Origin: UBA11403 sp963784615 | GTDB taxonomy: Bacteria; Pseudomonadota; Gammaproteobacteria; Legionellales; Legionellaceae | Direction: 5' to 3' | Length of the DNA stretch: 64,000 bases | Assembly (NCBI GenBank): GCA_963784615.1 | Contig: CAWASG010000001.1 | Coordinates: forward strand, 310,001-374,000 | Shown here: in pieces, positions 25,807 through 34,827 of the stretch | Position numbering within the stretch: the first letter of the stretch is position 1 | Layout: each line of letters begins with the position of its first letter | Notes under the pieces: model-generated | Told to the model about the DNA's origin: nothing | The model's input: the letters and a program-made list of their open reading frames with translations, nothing else | The model's database searches: none | Program-made: the position numbers and the translations under genes

Positions 25807-26714
25807 TAGGCATCGGTTTGTTCTCTTCGTCATTGGCATATGCAGTTGATTTTTATGCCGACGCATTATATTGGCAGCCTTCTGAAACCGTGGATTGGGC
25901 TTTAACGAATTCTAATATTAGTTCGGCTGTTCAAGCTGATCAAGTCATTTCCTATAAAACGATTCGCTTTAATTTTGCGCCGGGGTTTAGAGTAGGGGCC
26001 GGCCTCCAAAAAGACGATTGGACTGTTCGTGGACTATATACTCGATTTAACACGCAGGTCAACGCCAGTGTGAGTGGTAATGTCATTTCGACCTTTATGC
26101 CGAGTAAATTTAGCAGTAAATTTTACCAGTCGGCGCATGTCCATTTTACGATTGATTTTCACATGTTTGATGTGGATCTCTCGAAGCAGATTCAAGTAGA
26201 CGACACTTTAGTATTTAACCCTTCGGTTGGACTTCGCGGGGGATGGATTAATCAACAAATTAATACTCGATACCAAAATCCGATTTTGGTTCCTCCAGCC
26301 TTTTCTAATCCTAACGATGTTTTAGAGAAAGTAACTAACAATTTTTCAGGCTTGGGTCCAAAAGTTGGGATGGGCGGAAAATTATATTTTTATAAAAAAA
26401 ATGAGCTTAAATCGAGTCTTATCGGCGATTTTTCCGCCTCCTATCTTTGGGGGAAATGGTCTATCCACGACACGTTGCATCAAGATAATGGCTCAATTGT
26501 TGGGGCTGTAAATGTTGGCAAAAGAAACTTTGGTGCATTTGCAGTTCAAGGGCTTATTGGCATCAATTTTGATTATAAAAATTATGCCTTAAAAGTGGGG
26601 TACGAGGTATCCGATTGGTTCAATCAATATCAAGTGTTTGATAACGGCTCAGGCACTCATACGAATGATTTGGTTTTACAAGGTATGACGGTGGCGATCA
26701 ACTATCATTGTTGA
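25782..26714 (+). CDS. Legionella MOMP-like outer-membrane protein 3
   Basis: This 310-aa paralogue has a signal peptide ending LAYA and mature start VDFYADALYWQPSETVDWA. Family blocks include IRFNFAPGFRVGAGLQ, FTIDFHMFDVDLSKQI, NPSVGLRGGWINQQI, FSGLGPKVGMGGKL and ALKVGYEVSDWFNQYQ, with a terminal LQGMTVAINYHC that ends in cysteine rather than an aromatic residue. ATG 25782 lies within the end of gene 2. It is cotranscribed and probably arose by tandem duplication. Confidence 0.87.
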   Translation: MRYLHQSIIGIGLFSSSLAYAVDFYADALYWQPSETVDWALTNSNISSAVQADQVISYKTIRFNFAPGFRVGAGLQKDDWTVRGLYTRFNTQVNASVSGNVISTFMPSKFSSKFYQSAHVHFTIDFHMFDVDLSKQIQVDDTLVFNPSVGLRGGWINQQINTRYQNPILVPPAFSNPNDVLEKVTNNFSGLGPKVGMGGKLYFYKKNELKSSLIGDFSASYLWGKWSIHDTLHQDNGSIVGAVNVGKRNFGAFAVQGLIGINFDYKNYALKVGYEVSDWFNQYQVFDNGSGTHTNDLVLQGMTVAINYHC

Positions 26715-26718
26715 GGGC

Positions 26719-27197
26719 AATCATTTTACCTGAACGCTTGGAATGCTTAAGCGCTTGCTCCAATCGTTCAGGAAATAAACGGCGATTTACCAATTTCGAT
26801 AAAGGATCGTATTGAGCTGTTAGATAGCGAATATTTACTGAAAGTAGACCGCTTGTGGCGCAAAAAATTTTTTGGTGTTCTGTGCGGGCGTATTAAAAAA
26901 AGAATGTAGGGATAGACTGGAGAAGATATCATTGTTGCGGGCGTCATCATCAAGGAGAGCGGCGGAAGATATGGCTCCTGCGCTAAGTGATATTAAAGCT
27001 TCTGGAGAAGCGATATATTCGTACAAAATAGCCAAGCCAAATGTTTCTAATCCATCAACTTGCTGGAGAATTCTGTTAAGTAATGTCAGTATTTTTATTC
27101 CTGTGTGGTCAGTTTCTCTTAAAAAAAAGAGTCTATCACCTTCATGTTTTCTGCTATTTCTATAATGAAAACCCGCTAAATATTTGCCAATGGACAA
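26719..27197 (-). pseudogene. Decayed sensor-GGDEF gene, N-terminal part
   Basis: On the minus strand a 120-aa frame (27197-26835: HEGDRLFFLRETDHTGIKIL...) is followed in another frame by YLTAQYDPLSKLVNRRLFPE and RLEQALKHSKRSGKMIAL (about 26829-26719). The latter is the unmistakable beginning of a GGDEF domain. It is cut off right where the third porin gene ends (26714). The end of such a domain lies at 23553-23687, so one gene was apparently split. The family of the first part is unclear. Confidence 0.6.
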
Positions 27198-27200
27198 ATG

Positions 27201-27635
27201 TTAAGTACCTTTAATTTTGGTTGGACTCTTGTGCTTAGTTTGAATATCTGACAGCGGCATCAACACAAATTCCCGTTCGTGCATCCTGGGGTGAGGTATC
27301 GTTAAATCTTTGTGCCGAATGGTTTGATTGCCGTATAACAAGAGGTCAATATCCAGGGTTCTTGCGCCCCAACGTACTTTACGAATGCGCCGTTGTTTTT
27401 TTTCGATAGCTAAACACTGTCTTAGCAAGGTGAGAGGGGGAAGGGATGTAGCTATTTGTATCGCGCAATTGCAGTAACGCGGTTGGCTGCGGCGTCCAAC
27501 TGCATGATTGAAATAAAGAGGGGAAATCTTGAGAACAGCTGTTCTTGGTATTGTTCTGATTTGATCGAACGCTTGTCTTAACTGTCGCTCAGGCGAGCGG
27601 AGATTACTACCCAAGCCTAAGTAACACGTTATCAT
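27201..27635 (-). CDS. folK: 2-amino-4-hydroxy-6-hydroxymethyldihydropteridine diphosphokinase (HPPK)
   Basis: This 144-aa protein is slightly short for the family. Landmarks are YLGLGSNLRSPERQLRQAF at the N-terminus, SPLYFNHAVGRRSQPRYCNCAIQI, and WGARTLDIDLLLYGNQTI with the catalytic RTLDIDL Asp pair near residue 96, then IPHPRMHEREFVLMPL. It transfers pyrophosphate from ATP to 6-hydroxymethyl-dihydropterin in folate synthesis. The start overlaps the pcnB stop by 4 bp, the classic pcnB-folK operon. Confidence 0.94.
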   Translation of the reverse strand: MITCYLGLGSNLRSPERQLRQAFDQIRTIPRTAVLKISPLYFNHAVGRRSQPRYCNCAIQIATSLPPLTLLRQCLAIEKKQRRIRKVRWGARTLDIDLLLYGNQTIRHKDLTIPHPRMHEREFVLMPLSDIQTKHKSPTKIKGT

Positions 27636-28993
27636 TCCGCAATTTTTTTCTTTGGACGACGCCGTTTAGGTTTGGGCTGTTCAATTGCACTGAGGCCGTC
27701 AACCATTTTTTGCTGCTCTTCTGGCGATACATCTTGAAAGGTTGTCCACCAATCAGCAAGTGCAATAGATTCATCACCAGCCAGCGCACGCAGTGCCATA
27801 AAATCATATGCTGCTCGAAAGCGAGGGTGTTCTAATAAACCGAATGCGCGATGTCCGGTGCGTTTTTCAAACCTGAATTGCAGTAACCAAATTTCACGCA
27901 TCACTTGTGTAAAGCGTTTGGGAATGGTGACAAATTTATTTTGTTCTGATATCACGAGCGACATGGCTTGATCCAATGCGGGCAATGGTTCAACGCCACT
28001 GTTTCTTAATTCAGAGGCACGTTGCAGAAGGGGGAACCAAAGTAATGCTGCAAAAATAAATGCTGGTGTAACGGGTTTGTTCTCTTGTATGCGTTTGTCC
28101 GTGCTTTGAAGCGCAATCGTAAGAAATTTGTGAATCGGCCAGTTCTTATTCTCGATAAGATGATGGGTTTGAGGAAACAAATGCATGAACAGATCATATT
28201 GTACCAACAGACGTTGGGCCGATTCTGCTTTTCCACATTGGTAGAGTTTAACCATTTCTTCAAATAGACGTGAGCCGGAGATATTCGCGATCAGTATGCT
28301 TAACTGCTTGATTGGAGCAGCTGTATTTTCTTCGATGCTAAAATCAAGCTTTGCACTAAACCGAATGGCACGCAGCATTCGCACCGGATCTTCTTGATAG
28401 CGAGTTGTTGGATCACCAATCATACGAATCAAGCGATTACGCACATCGGTAAACCCGCTTGTATAATCAACAATGGCTTTGTCCGTTAACGTATAATATA
28501 AAGAGTTGACCGTAAAATCGCGTCGCCAGGCATCTTGTTCCAGTGTTCCATAAACATTATCTCGAATCAGCATGCCTGAATCGTTGGTTTGATGGTTGTC
28601 ATCGACAGGATCATGCCCGCGAAACGTTGCTACCTCTATAATTTCGCGATGATAAAGGATGTGGACCAGTTTGAATCGTCGGCCGATAATTCGTGCATTC
28701 CTAAATAATTTTCTGATTTGATTGGGGGTTGCATCGGTGGCGACATCAAAGTCTTTGGGGGCTTTATGAAGCAATAAATCACGAACGCTGCCACCGACCA
28801 GATAAGCTTGAAAACCACTGCTGTTCAGACGATTCAAAACAGCAAGCGCATTGGCACTCATGTTGGTTTTGGAAACCTGATGTTGGTGTCGTTGAATGAG
28901 ATGTTTGGCATCGATAGGCGTTTGGCTTGGTTCAGCGTGCTTGTCCTTCGATCGACGCAACAACTTTTTAATAAATGTGATGATTGTATTCAC
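27632..28993 (-). CDS. pcnB: Poly(A) polymerase I
   Basis: This 453-aa protein has the nucleotidyltransferase superfamily motif LVGGSVRDLLLHKAPKDFDVATDA near residue 66, where the DxD pair binds metal. RIIGRRFKLVHI, the RRDFTVNSLYY motif and EDPVRMLRAIRFSAKL follow, and then the basic C-terminal tail PKPKRRRPKKK typical of PAP I. It adds poly(A) tails to RNA 3' ends and promotes decay. It is cotranscribed with folK. Confidence 0.95.
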   Translation of the reverse strand: MNTIITFIKKLLRRSKDKHAEPSQTPIDAKHLIQRHQHQVSKTNMSANALAVLNRLNSSGFQAYLVGGSVRDLLLHKAPKDFDVATDATPNQIRKLFRNARIIGRRFKLVHILYHREIIEVATFRGHDPVDDNHQTNDSGMLIRDNVYGTLEQDAWRRDFTVNSLYYTLTDKAIVDYTSGFTDVRNRLIRMIGDPTTRYQEDPVRMLRAIRFSAKLDFSIEENTAAPIKQLSILIANISGSRLFEEMVKLYQCGKAESAQRLLVQYDLFMHLFPQTHHLIENKNWPIHKFLTIALQSTDKRIQENKPVTPAFIFAALLWFPLLQRASELRNSGVEPLPALDQAMSLVISEQNKFVTIPKRFTQVMREIWLLQFRFEKRTGHRAFGLLEHPRFRAAYDFMALRALAGDESIALADWWTTFQDVSPEEQQKMVDGLSAIEQPKPKRRRPKKKIAE

Positions 28994-29065
28994 CTATTGA
29001 AAATTTGATATTATAACAGAATAACAGGTTATAAGTGAATTGAAAAATTCAATTGAAAAATTCGA

Positions 29066-29175
29066 CCTCAGTCATCGCTTCGCCACTTCGGTGGCATTTG
29101 TCAAACACGCTATACGCATCCATGCCTTTCGAAGGTTTGACAAATGCCACCGAAGTGGCGAAACGATGACTGAGG
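29066..29175. repeat. 41-bp inverted repeat between pcnB and gspC-like gene
   Basis: The arms 29066-29106 and 29135-29175 (CCTCAGTCATCGcTTCGCCA...) are inverted copies with one mismatch, around a 28-bp loop. It sits in the divergent promoter space between pcnB and the gspC-like gene. Flanking ATTCAATT repeats suggest a mobile hairpin element. Confidence 0.85.
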
Positions 29176-29249
29176 CCCAAAATTCAATACGTAAATATTT
29201 GATGGTTTTCTCATTGCATGTAATACTCTTTAAAATGTGATGTTTTTAT

Positions 29250-29786
29250 ATGAGTAATATGAAGTCTGTTGAATTGATACTAAAGCATGCATCGCGGCCA
29301 TTGGTCTTGCAATTGATTTGTGCTGCGTTCGTTGTGTTAATTGCTTGGGATTGGGGCGATGGCATTCGTTTATTTTCTCGTTTGAATGACAGCGTTCAAT
29401 CGCGCATTGAAGCCAGCAAAAAACAAGAAACCGGAGCGCATGAATCAGTATTACAATCAAGTATAAATCAGTCGCTTTTTGGGGAGTATGTGCCTAATAG
29501 TTTGGATGCCGCTGGCGTTCGTCAATCGATGTTGGACTTAAAAGTGATAGGGGTTTTGTTTGCCCTGGATGAAAAGGATTCGCAGGTTCTTCTGCAAAAG
29601 CCAGATGGTCAGGAGCAGTTTTTTCGTGTAGGTGATACACTCTCAGATGGGTCGATGATTAAACGTATCACGACTGAGGGTGTGCTGTTACTGCGAGCTG
29701 GCGAATTGGAACGATTAAGTTTGCCAAAAGAAGAACTTCAATTTCGAACGGCCGGGACTCCGTTGCCACTGGGAGATGAAGATTGA
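29250..29786 (+). CDS. gspC: Type II secretion GspC/LspC-like protein
   Basis: This 178-aa protein has a short cytoplasmic start, one membrane segment (residues about 20-36) and a periplasmic HR-type domain (LKVIGVLFALDEKDSQVLLQ...EQFFRVGDTLSDGSMIKRI and VLLLRAGELERLSLP). This is the inner-membrane clamp protein of the type II system that contacts the secretin. There is no C-terminal PDZ domain, which fits short LspC-like members. It is separated from any gspD-N genes in this window. It overlaps the following lipoprotein gene by 4 bp. Confidence 0.82.
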   Translation: MSNMKSVELILKHASRPLVLQLICAAFVVLIAWDWGDGIRLFSRLNDSVQSRIEASKKQETGAHESVLQSSINQSLFGEYVPNSLDAAGVRQSMLDLKVIGVLFALDEKDSQVLLQKPDGQEQFFRVGDTLSDGSMIKRITTEGVLLLRAGELERLSLPKEELQFRTAGTPLPLGDED

Positions 29787-30115
29787 GAGATAGTGTTATT
29801 TTAAGACGAGCTATAGGCGTTCTATTCATTTGTATTTCAATGCTTCTCGGAGGGTGCCTTGGCTCTCGGATGAGTCTGGCGGAAGGGATCCTCAGTTTTC
29901 AAAGACAAGATTACCGTCAAGCCTTTATTCGATTAATGCCTGCAGCAAAAGCTGGAAATCCTGATGCACGATATGCCGTGGGTTATATGTATTACTATGG
30001 CGAAGGCGTGATGGAAAACAGAAAAAAAGCATGGTACTGGATCGCATTAGCTGCCAAAGCAGGGCAAATTGATGCCATTCAAGCCATGCAAGTTGTACCA
30101 CCACCGCCTAAGTAA
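29783..30115 (+). CDS. Sel1-repeat lipoprotein
   Basis: This 110-aa protein starts at TTG 29783, overlapping the gspC-like stop. The signal peptide ends in a lipobox, LLGGC (Cys near residue 25). The mature part carries AFIRLMPAAKAGNPDARYAVGYMYYYGEGVMENRKKAWYWIALAAKAG, one full Sel1-like repeat and part of another, used for protein-protein contacts. It is probably anchored in the outer membrane. Coupling to gspC suggests a role near the type II secretion machine, but that is inference. Confidence 0.82.
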   Translation: MRDSVILRRAIGVLFICISMLLGGCLGSRMSLAEGILSFQRQDYRQAFIRLMPAAKAGNPDARYAVGYMYYYGEGVMENRKKAWYWIALAAKAGQIDAIQAMQVVPPPPK

Positions 30116-30273
30116 GCCTATACTTGCAGGTCGTCGTTGCGAGGCACGAAGCAATCCAGAGTTCGAAGCTTTGTTCTCTGGATTGCTTCGTGCCTCGCAA
30201 CGACTTCGTTCAGCATTTTATTAATCTGCTTATATCAACAGGTCAAAATTATGTGAACGCTGTAGTAGTACTC
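30114..30273. repeat. MITE-like element, type b copy (inverted orientation)
   Basis: It contains the hairpin CGTCGTTGCGAGGCACGAAG / CTTCGTGCCTCGCAACGAC and an end reading, on the minus strand, GTACTACTACAGCGTTCACA then TAATTTTGACCTGTTGATATAAG. It is the same family as 19768-19968. It abuts the next element and begins at the stop of the lipoprotein gene. Confidence 0.7.
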
Positions 30274-30281
30274 AACTCAAC

Positions 30282-30479
30282 CTAGTACCGTTTCCATTTA
30301 GTTTTGACCGGTTGGATCAATGTTATTAAATCGGAATCCGAGCCACGACCGTCAGGGAGTGGAGCATTTGGGGGCCGGCTGAACTGCTCCACTCCCTAAC
30401 GGTCGCGGCTCGGATTTCGGTTTAAATATCAACAAGTTGAGCATTGCTATCGGTCAAAATTAGATGAGCAACGCACTAG
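30282..30479. repeat. MITE-like element, type a copy, overlapping the mfd stop
   Basis: CTAGTACCGTTTCCATTTAG...TTGACCGG at one end and CGGTCAAAATTAGATGAGC...CACTAG at the other form terminal inverted repeats. The core hairpin is TCCGAGCCACGACCGTCAGG / CTAACGGTCGCGGCTCGGA. The full element is 198 bp. Its terminal CTAG supplies the TAG stop codon of mfd on the minus strand. Confidence 0.8.
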
Positions 30480-33400
30480 GAACCAACGCTTAATTTCCCT
30501 AACAGCTCACTTATCTCATGAATCCGCGCTTCATTCGACGTTGCATCCAACATAAATCGCAATTGCGTTGGGCCATCGAGTTGGTAGCGTTTGGCATGGA
30601 CTTGGATCAAGCTGATTAAGGCATGGGCGTTAATATTAGGATTCTCGCCAAACTCAATTTTTCCACGGTCAGCTGCGGCACTTAATCGTTTGACGCCTAG
30701 TGAGGTAGCAAGCCACTTTAATTCTGTGATTAAAAATAAATGTTTGACGGGTTGGGGGAATAGGCCGAAGCGGTCTATCAGTTCGATTTGCAGACGATGA
30801 AGTTGTTCGCGGTTTTTTGCATTAGAGATTTGTTTATACATGATTAACCGAGTATGCACGTCGCTGATGTAATCGTCAGGGATAATTGCGCTAAGTTGTA
30901 GCGTAATCTCAGGGCCTTGATCAATAGGCGCAGTTAATTCGGGTATTCTACCCGCTTTTAAGTCGTTAACCGCACGGTCGAGCATTTCCATAAACAGATT
31001 AAATCCGATGGCGTGCATGTTACCACTTTGACCTTCACCCAATAACTCCCCTGCACCGCGGATTTCCAGATCGTGTGTTGCAAGCGTGAAACCTGCGCCT
31101 AAATCTTCTAATGACACAATGGCTTCCAGGCGTTTAACCGCGTCTCGTGTGAGAAGCTTTTCGTTTTGCGTTAATAAGTAGGCGTAGGCTTGATGATGTG
31201 AACGACCCACGCGTCCTCTTAATTGATGTAATTGCGCTAAGCCGAATTGATCCGCTTTGTCCATGATGATGGTATTCGCGGTTGGAATATCAATGCCGGT
31301 TTCAATAATCGTCGTGCAGACCAAGACGTTAAAGCGATGGTGATAGAAGTCAGACATGATCCGCTCAAGGTCGCGTTCACCCATTTGGCCGTGAGCATGG
31401 TTAATTTTAGCCTCAGGCACGAGCGTTTGTAATTCCTGGCAGATCCTCTCGATGGTTTGGACGTTATTATGTAAGAAAAACACCTGACCGCCACGCAATA
31501 TTTCACGCAAGATTGCCTCGCGAATGACGATGTCATTTCGTTCTTGCCAAAACGTTTTAATCGCCAAACGCTTAGCCGGCGGGGTTGCAATCAGCGAGAT
31601 ATCCCTAATGCCGGACATTGCCATATTCAGGGTTCTTGGGATCGGTGTTGCCGTCATGGATAAGACATCAACATGTGTTTTGATGGCTTTGATGTGTTCT
31701 TTTTGTTTGACGCCAAATCGATGCTCTTCGTCAATAATCAATAGGCCTAATTGCTTAAACGCGATGTCTTTTGAAAATAATTTATGCGTTCCAATGACGA
31801 TATCGACGCGGCCATCTTTGAGTGACTCAATGACTTTTTCAGATTCTTTAGCACTACGAAAGCGTGATAACAGCTCAACGCGGATCGGAAAATCGGCAAA
31901 ACGGTCGCGAAAGCTTTCAAAATGTTGCCCGGCGAGCAGGGTCGTGGGCACAAGGACACAGACTTGTTTATGATTTTGTGTGGCAATAAAGGCTGCCCGC
32001 ATCGCCACTTCCGTTTTACCAAAGCCAACATCGCCGCAAATCAGCCGGTCCATCGGCCTGGGGGAGGTCATATCGCTGATGATTTGCTGAATGGCTTGTT
32101 GTTGATCAACGGTTTCATCAAAAGGAAACGCGCTAGCAAAGACGGTATATTCGGCGGCATCACATTGATAAGAAAATCCCTTGTTGGCTTCGCGCTTCGC
32201 ATAAATTTCTAATAACTCAATGGCAACATCATGAATTTTCTCAGCGGCTTTTTTCTTTTCTTTTTGCCACTGGTCACTGCTTAAACGATGTAGCGGGGCG
32301 TGCTCAGGATCCGATCCCGTATAACGACTGATGAGATTCAGTGACGTCACCGGGACATAAATTTTATCTGTTCCAGCATAGGCCAATACTAAAAATTCGT
32401 TAGTGAGACCATGGGATTGAATGTACTCCATACCTTGATAACGCCCGACACCATAATTTAAATGCACGACCGGCGCGCCGATTTGGATTTCTGCAAGGTT
32501 TCGGATGATTAAATCAGGATCGACCGATTTTTGTGCGCCACGACGTTGCGGCACTCGCGACTGACCAAAGAGTTGCGCCTCAACGATGATAGAAATACTT
32601 GGATCGGCAAGCTCTGCACCCGCCGTTAACATACCAATGGTGATGTTCACTTTCGCATGGTCTGTTAAAAACGCATTCCAGGACGGTTGAATGGTGGGCG
32701 CGATGTGACTTTGTTTTAATAAATCAAGCAGGACTTCCCGACGACCGGCGCTTTCAACAACGATGAGGCATCGATAAGGTGTGGTGTTGATATATTCTCT
32801 TAATGCACTTAAAGGCTCAGAGGTTTGTCGCGATACCGGTAGCAGGGGGCCTTCCTCGACCTTAAAGGAATATAAATGCGTTTTCTTTTCCGTTGGTTTT
32901 TGCCTGCAACGTAACGGATTGTGTTGATTGACCAGGGTCAGTAATTCGGTCGGTGATAAGAAGCATCGCGAAGGGGGCAATATTGGACGTGTAATATCAT
33001 AACTGCGTTGTTCGTATCGCTTGCTGAGTTCTTGCCAGAATACTTCAGTTGCAGCGGGAATACCCTCAATGAGACAGATGGAAGCCTGTTGCGGTAAATA
33101 ATCAAAAAAAGTTGCCGTGGATTCAAAAAAGAGGGGTAAATAATATTCAATCCCACCTGGGCAGCGACCCTCGCTAACCATCTCATATAAAGAGCAAAGA
33201 CTGGGATTGCCTGAAAAAGCCTCTCTAAATGCTCGGCGAAACTGGGTAATGCTCGTGTCATCCATCGGGAACTCATGGGCAGGGAGCACATGAATACTGT
33301 CTATTTTCTCAATCGTGAGTTGGTTTTCGGGGTCAAAACGACGTAAGCTGTCAATCTCATCATCAAATAATTCAATTCGAAAGGGGAGCTCACTTCCCAT

Positions 33401-33928
33401 GGGATACAAATCAATAATAGATCCGCGGACCGCAAACTCGCCATGTTCCAGCACTTTATTGACCGCGTGGTAACCCGCTTCCTGAAGATTACTGCGAAAT
33501 GCGTGAATATCCAGTTGCTGGCCTTGTTTGAGAGACAATCCATATTTCGTTAAAAATGACGGCGGACATAGCCGGTGCATTAACGTACTGGCAGCCGCTA
33601 CGACAATGGCATCAGACGTTTGCTGAATTCGGCTGAGGACATGAAGACGTTCTGAGATGATGTCTTGATGCGGTGAAAACTGATCATAGGGTAGTGTTTC
33701 CCAATCCGGAAAATGCAATAGCTCTTGTTTGCTATCATCTCCCAGAAAAAACTGCATTTCATCGCACAATTGGCTGGCGGATAAATTATCAGGCGTTATC
33801 AGCAGCTTGATCCCACGGTTTGTTTCGCAAAACTCAGACAGCACCAACGGTAAGCTACAACCATAGAGGGTATCCCAGGTTTCATTTTGAGTTTTGATGT
33901 TGGGCATTAAGATGGTTTTTGAGGTCAT
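30476..33928 (-). CDS. mfd: Transcription-repair coupling factor
   Basis: This 1150-aa protein has full Mfd length. The order is a UvrB-like N-terminal region (FPDWETLPYDQFSPHQDIISERL near 70), the RNA polymerase-interacting domain (IGAPVVHLNYGVGRYQGMEY near 485), SF2 translocase motifs (CGDVGFGKTEVAMRAAF near 635, IIDEEHRFGVKQKEH near 735, SMTATPIPRTL, QLRGRVGRS near 905) and the C-terminal TRCF domain. It removes stalled RNA polymerase and recruits UvrA. The C-terminus reads KLSVGS, and its TAG stop is made by the border of a MITE-like element, so the native end may have been changed slightly. Confidence 0.97.
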   Translation of the reverse strand: MTSKTILMPNIKTQNETWDTLYGCSLPLVLSEFCETNRGIKLLITPDNLSASQLCDEMQFFLGDDSKQELLHFPDWETLPYDQFSPHQDIISERLHVLSRIQQTSDAIVVAAASTLMHRLCPPSFLTKYGLSLKQGQQLDIHAFRSNLQEAGYHAVNKVLEHGEFAVRGSIIDLYPMGSELPFRIELFDDEIDSLRRFDPENQLTIEKIDSIHVLPAHEFPMDDTSITQFRRAFREAFSGNPSLCSLYEMVSEGRCPGGIEYYLPLFFESTATFFDYLPQQASICLIEGIPAATEVFWQELSKRYEQRSYDITRPILPPSRCFLSPTELLTLVNQHNPLRCRQKPTEKKTHLYSFKVEEGPLLPVSRQTSEPLSALREYINTTPYRCLIVVESAGRREVLLDLLKQSHIAPTIQPSWNAFLTDHAKVNITIGMLTAGAELADPSISIIVEAQLFGQSRVPQRRGAQKSVDPDLIIRNLAEIQIGAPVVHLNYGVGRYQGMEYIQSHGLTNEFLVLAYAGTDKIYVPVTSLNLISRYTGSDPEHAPLHRLSSDQWQKEKKKAAEKIHDVAIELLEIYAKREANKGFSYQCDAAEYTVFASAFPFDETVDQQQAIQQIISDMTSPRPMDRLICGDVGFGKTEVAMRAAFIATQNHKQVCVLVPTTLLAGQHFESFRDRFADFPIRVELLSRFRSAKESEKVIESLKDGRVDIVIGTHKLFSKDIAFKQLGLLIIDEEHRFGVKQKEHIKAIKTHVDVLSMTATPIPRTLNMAMSGIRDISLIATPPAKRLAIKTFWQERNDIVIREAILREILRGGQVFFLHNNVQTIERICQELQTLVPEAKINHAHGQMGERDLERIMSDFYHHRFNVLVCTTIIETGIDIPTANTIIMDKADQFGLAQLHQLRGRVGRSHHQAYAYLLTQNEKLLTRDAVKRLEAIVSLEDLGAGFTLATHDLEIRGAGELLGEGQSGNMHAIGFNLFMEMLDRAVNDLKAGRIPELTAPIDQGPEITLQLSAIIPDDYISDVHTRLIMYKQISNAKNREQLHRLQIELIDRFGLFPQPVKHLFLITELKWLATSLGVKRLSAAADRGKIEFGENPNINAHALISLIQVHAKRYQLDGPTQLRFMLDATSNEARIHEISELLGKLSVGS

Positions 33929-34014
33929 GATTCAATCGTCAATTTTATATGCGGGTATTATAGGGTGAACGGGCGTATTAATCTATTCATGATCGGTGCG
34001 GCGATAGATACCCC

Positions 34015-34638
34015 CTATTTCTCCAATAAAATAATATCAGTACCTCGGATATTCGATATTTTTTCTACCGTTACTGATGTTTGCTTGAGTATTTTTTGTA
34101 TATCAGAAAACAAATCCAAGCCATGTTGTTTTAAGGGACGTAATAAAAAATAAGCTTTACCGTTATTTGCAAGTGAATTTTCTAGTGCTCGAATATAATT
34201 CTCAAAAGAGCTATCTAAATAAAATCGACAACGATTTTTAAATTCAGAAGGTGAAGGCATTCCGTGGCTTATTTGGAAATAGGGTGGATTACTGATAATC
34301 AAATCAAATTTTCCCTCCCAATTTTTTTCATGTAATTCATCGTAATTGATACGATGCCAACGACATTGCAATTCAGGTCGATTGACGCTAGCCAGATTTT
34401 GATAAAAATAGTCAGTATAAATATCCTGGACTTCAATAAAATCAATATGCTGTACTGATCTTAGATGCCACGATAATTGAAATCCAATGACACCGCAGCC
34501 TGCGCAGAGATCTAATACTCGCAATGATCCCAAATCTGTGTGCGATTTCATCTGTGTTGCGACAAATTCCGCCAAGTAAATTGAATCAAGACTAAAATGA
34601 TATTCGTCAGGTTGTTTGTAATTATAAGTGTATTGCAT
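34015..34638 (-). CDS. N6-adenine methyltransferase (TrmN6/YfiC-like)
   Basis: This 207-aa Rossmann methyltransferase has SAM motif I VLDLCAGCGVIGFQLS (near residue 42) and the catalytic NPPYF motif (near 117) typical of N6-adenine or N5-glutamine methylation. Overall size and the N-terminal YKQPDEYHFSLDSIYLAEF fit TrmN6, which methylates A37 of tRNA-Val. Other small NPPY enzymes are not excluded. It is divergent from mfd's far side and is followed upstream by a solo repeat end (34642). Confidence 0.78.
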   Translation of the reverse strand: MQYTYNYKQPDEYHFSLDSIYLAEFVATQMKSHTDLGSLRVLDLCAGCGVIGFQLSWHLRSVQHIDFIEVQDIYTDYFYQNLASVNRPELQCRWHRINYDELHEKNWEGKFDLIISNPPYFQISHGMPSPSEFKNRCRFYLDSSFENYIRALENSLANNGKAYFLLRPLKQHGLDLFSDIQKILKQTSVTVEKISNIRGTDIILLEK

Positions 34639-34641
34639 AAT

Positions 34642-34680
34642 CTGGTACCGTTTCCATTTAGTTTTGACCTGTTCGTCTTT
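34642..34680. repeat. Solo end of the MITE-like family
   Basis: CTGGTACCGTTTCCATTTAG followed by TTTTGACCTGTT matches the left end of the type a elements with one change in the first four bases (CTGG for CTAG). No matching right end was identified by 34828. The remaining bases contain short inverted GAAGCGGTTC-like motifs only. Confidence 0.6.
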
Positions 34681-34827
34681 GAGAGCGAAGCGGTTCGGAG
34701 CAGCGATTTTTGCCGTAAAAACCGATGATCAGTAGGATGGCCTTCTCCCGCCAGCGGGCATGCGTTGTTCAAAATTACATTAACCTGTACTGCTACTAAA
34801 GCATGTTGAAATGTATGATAAAGAGAA

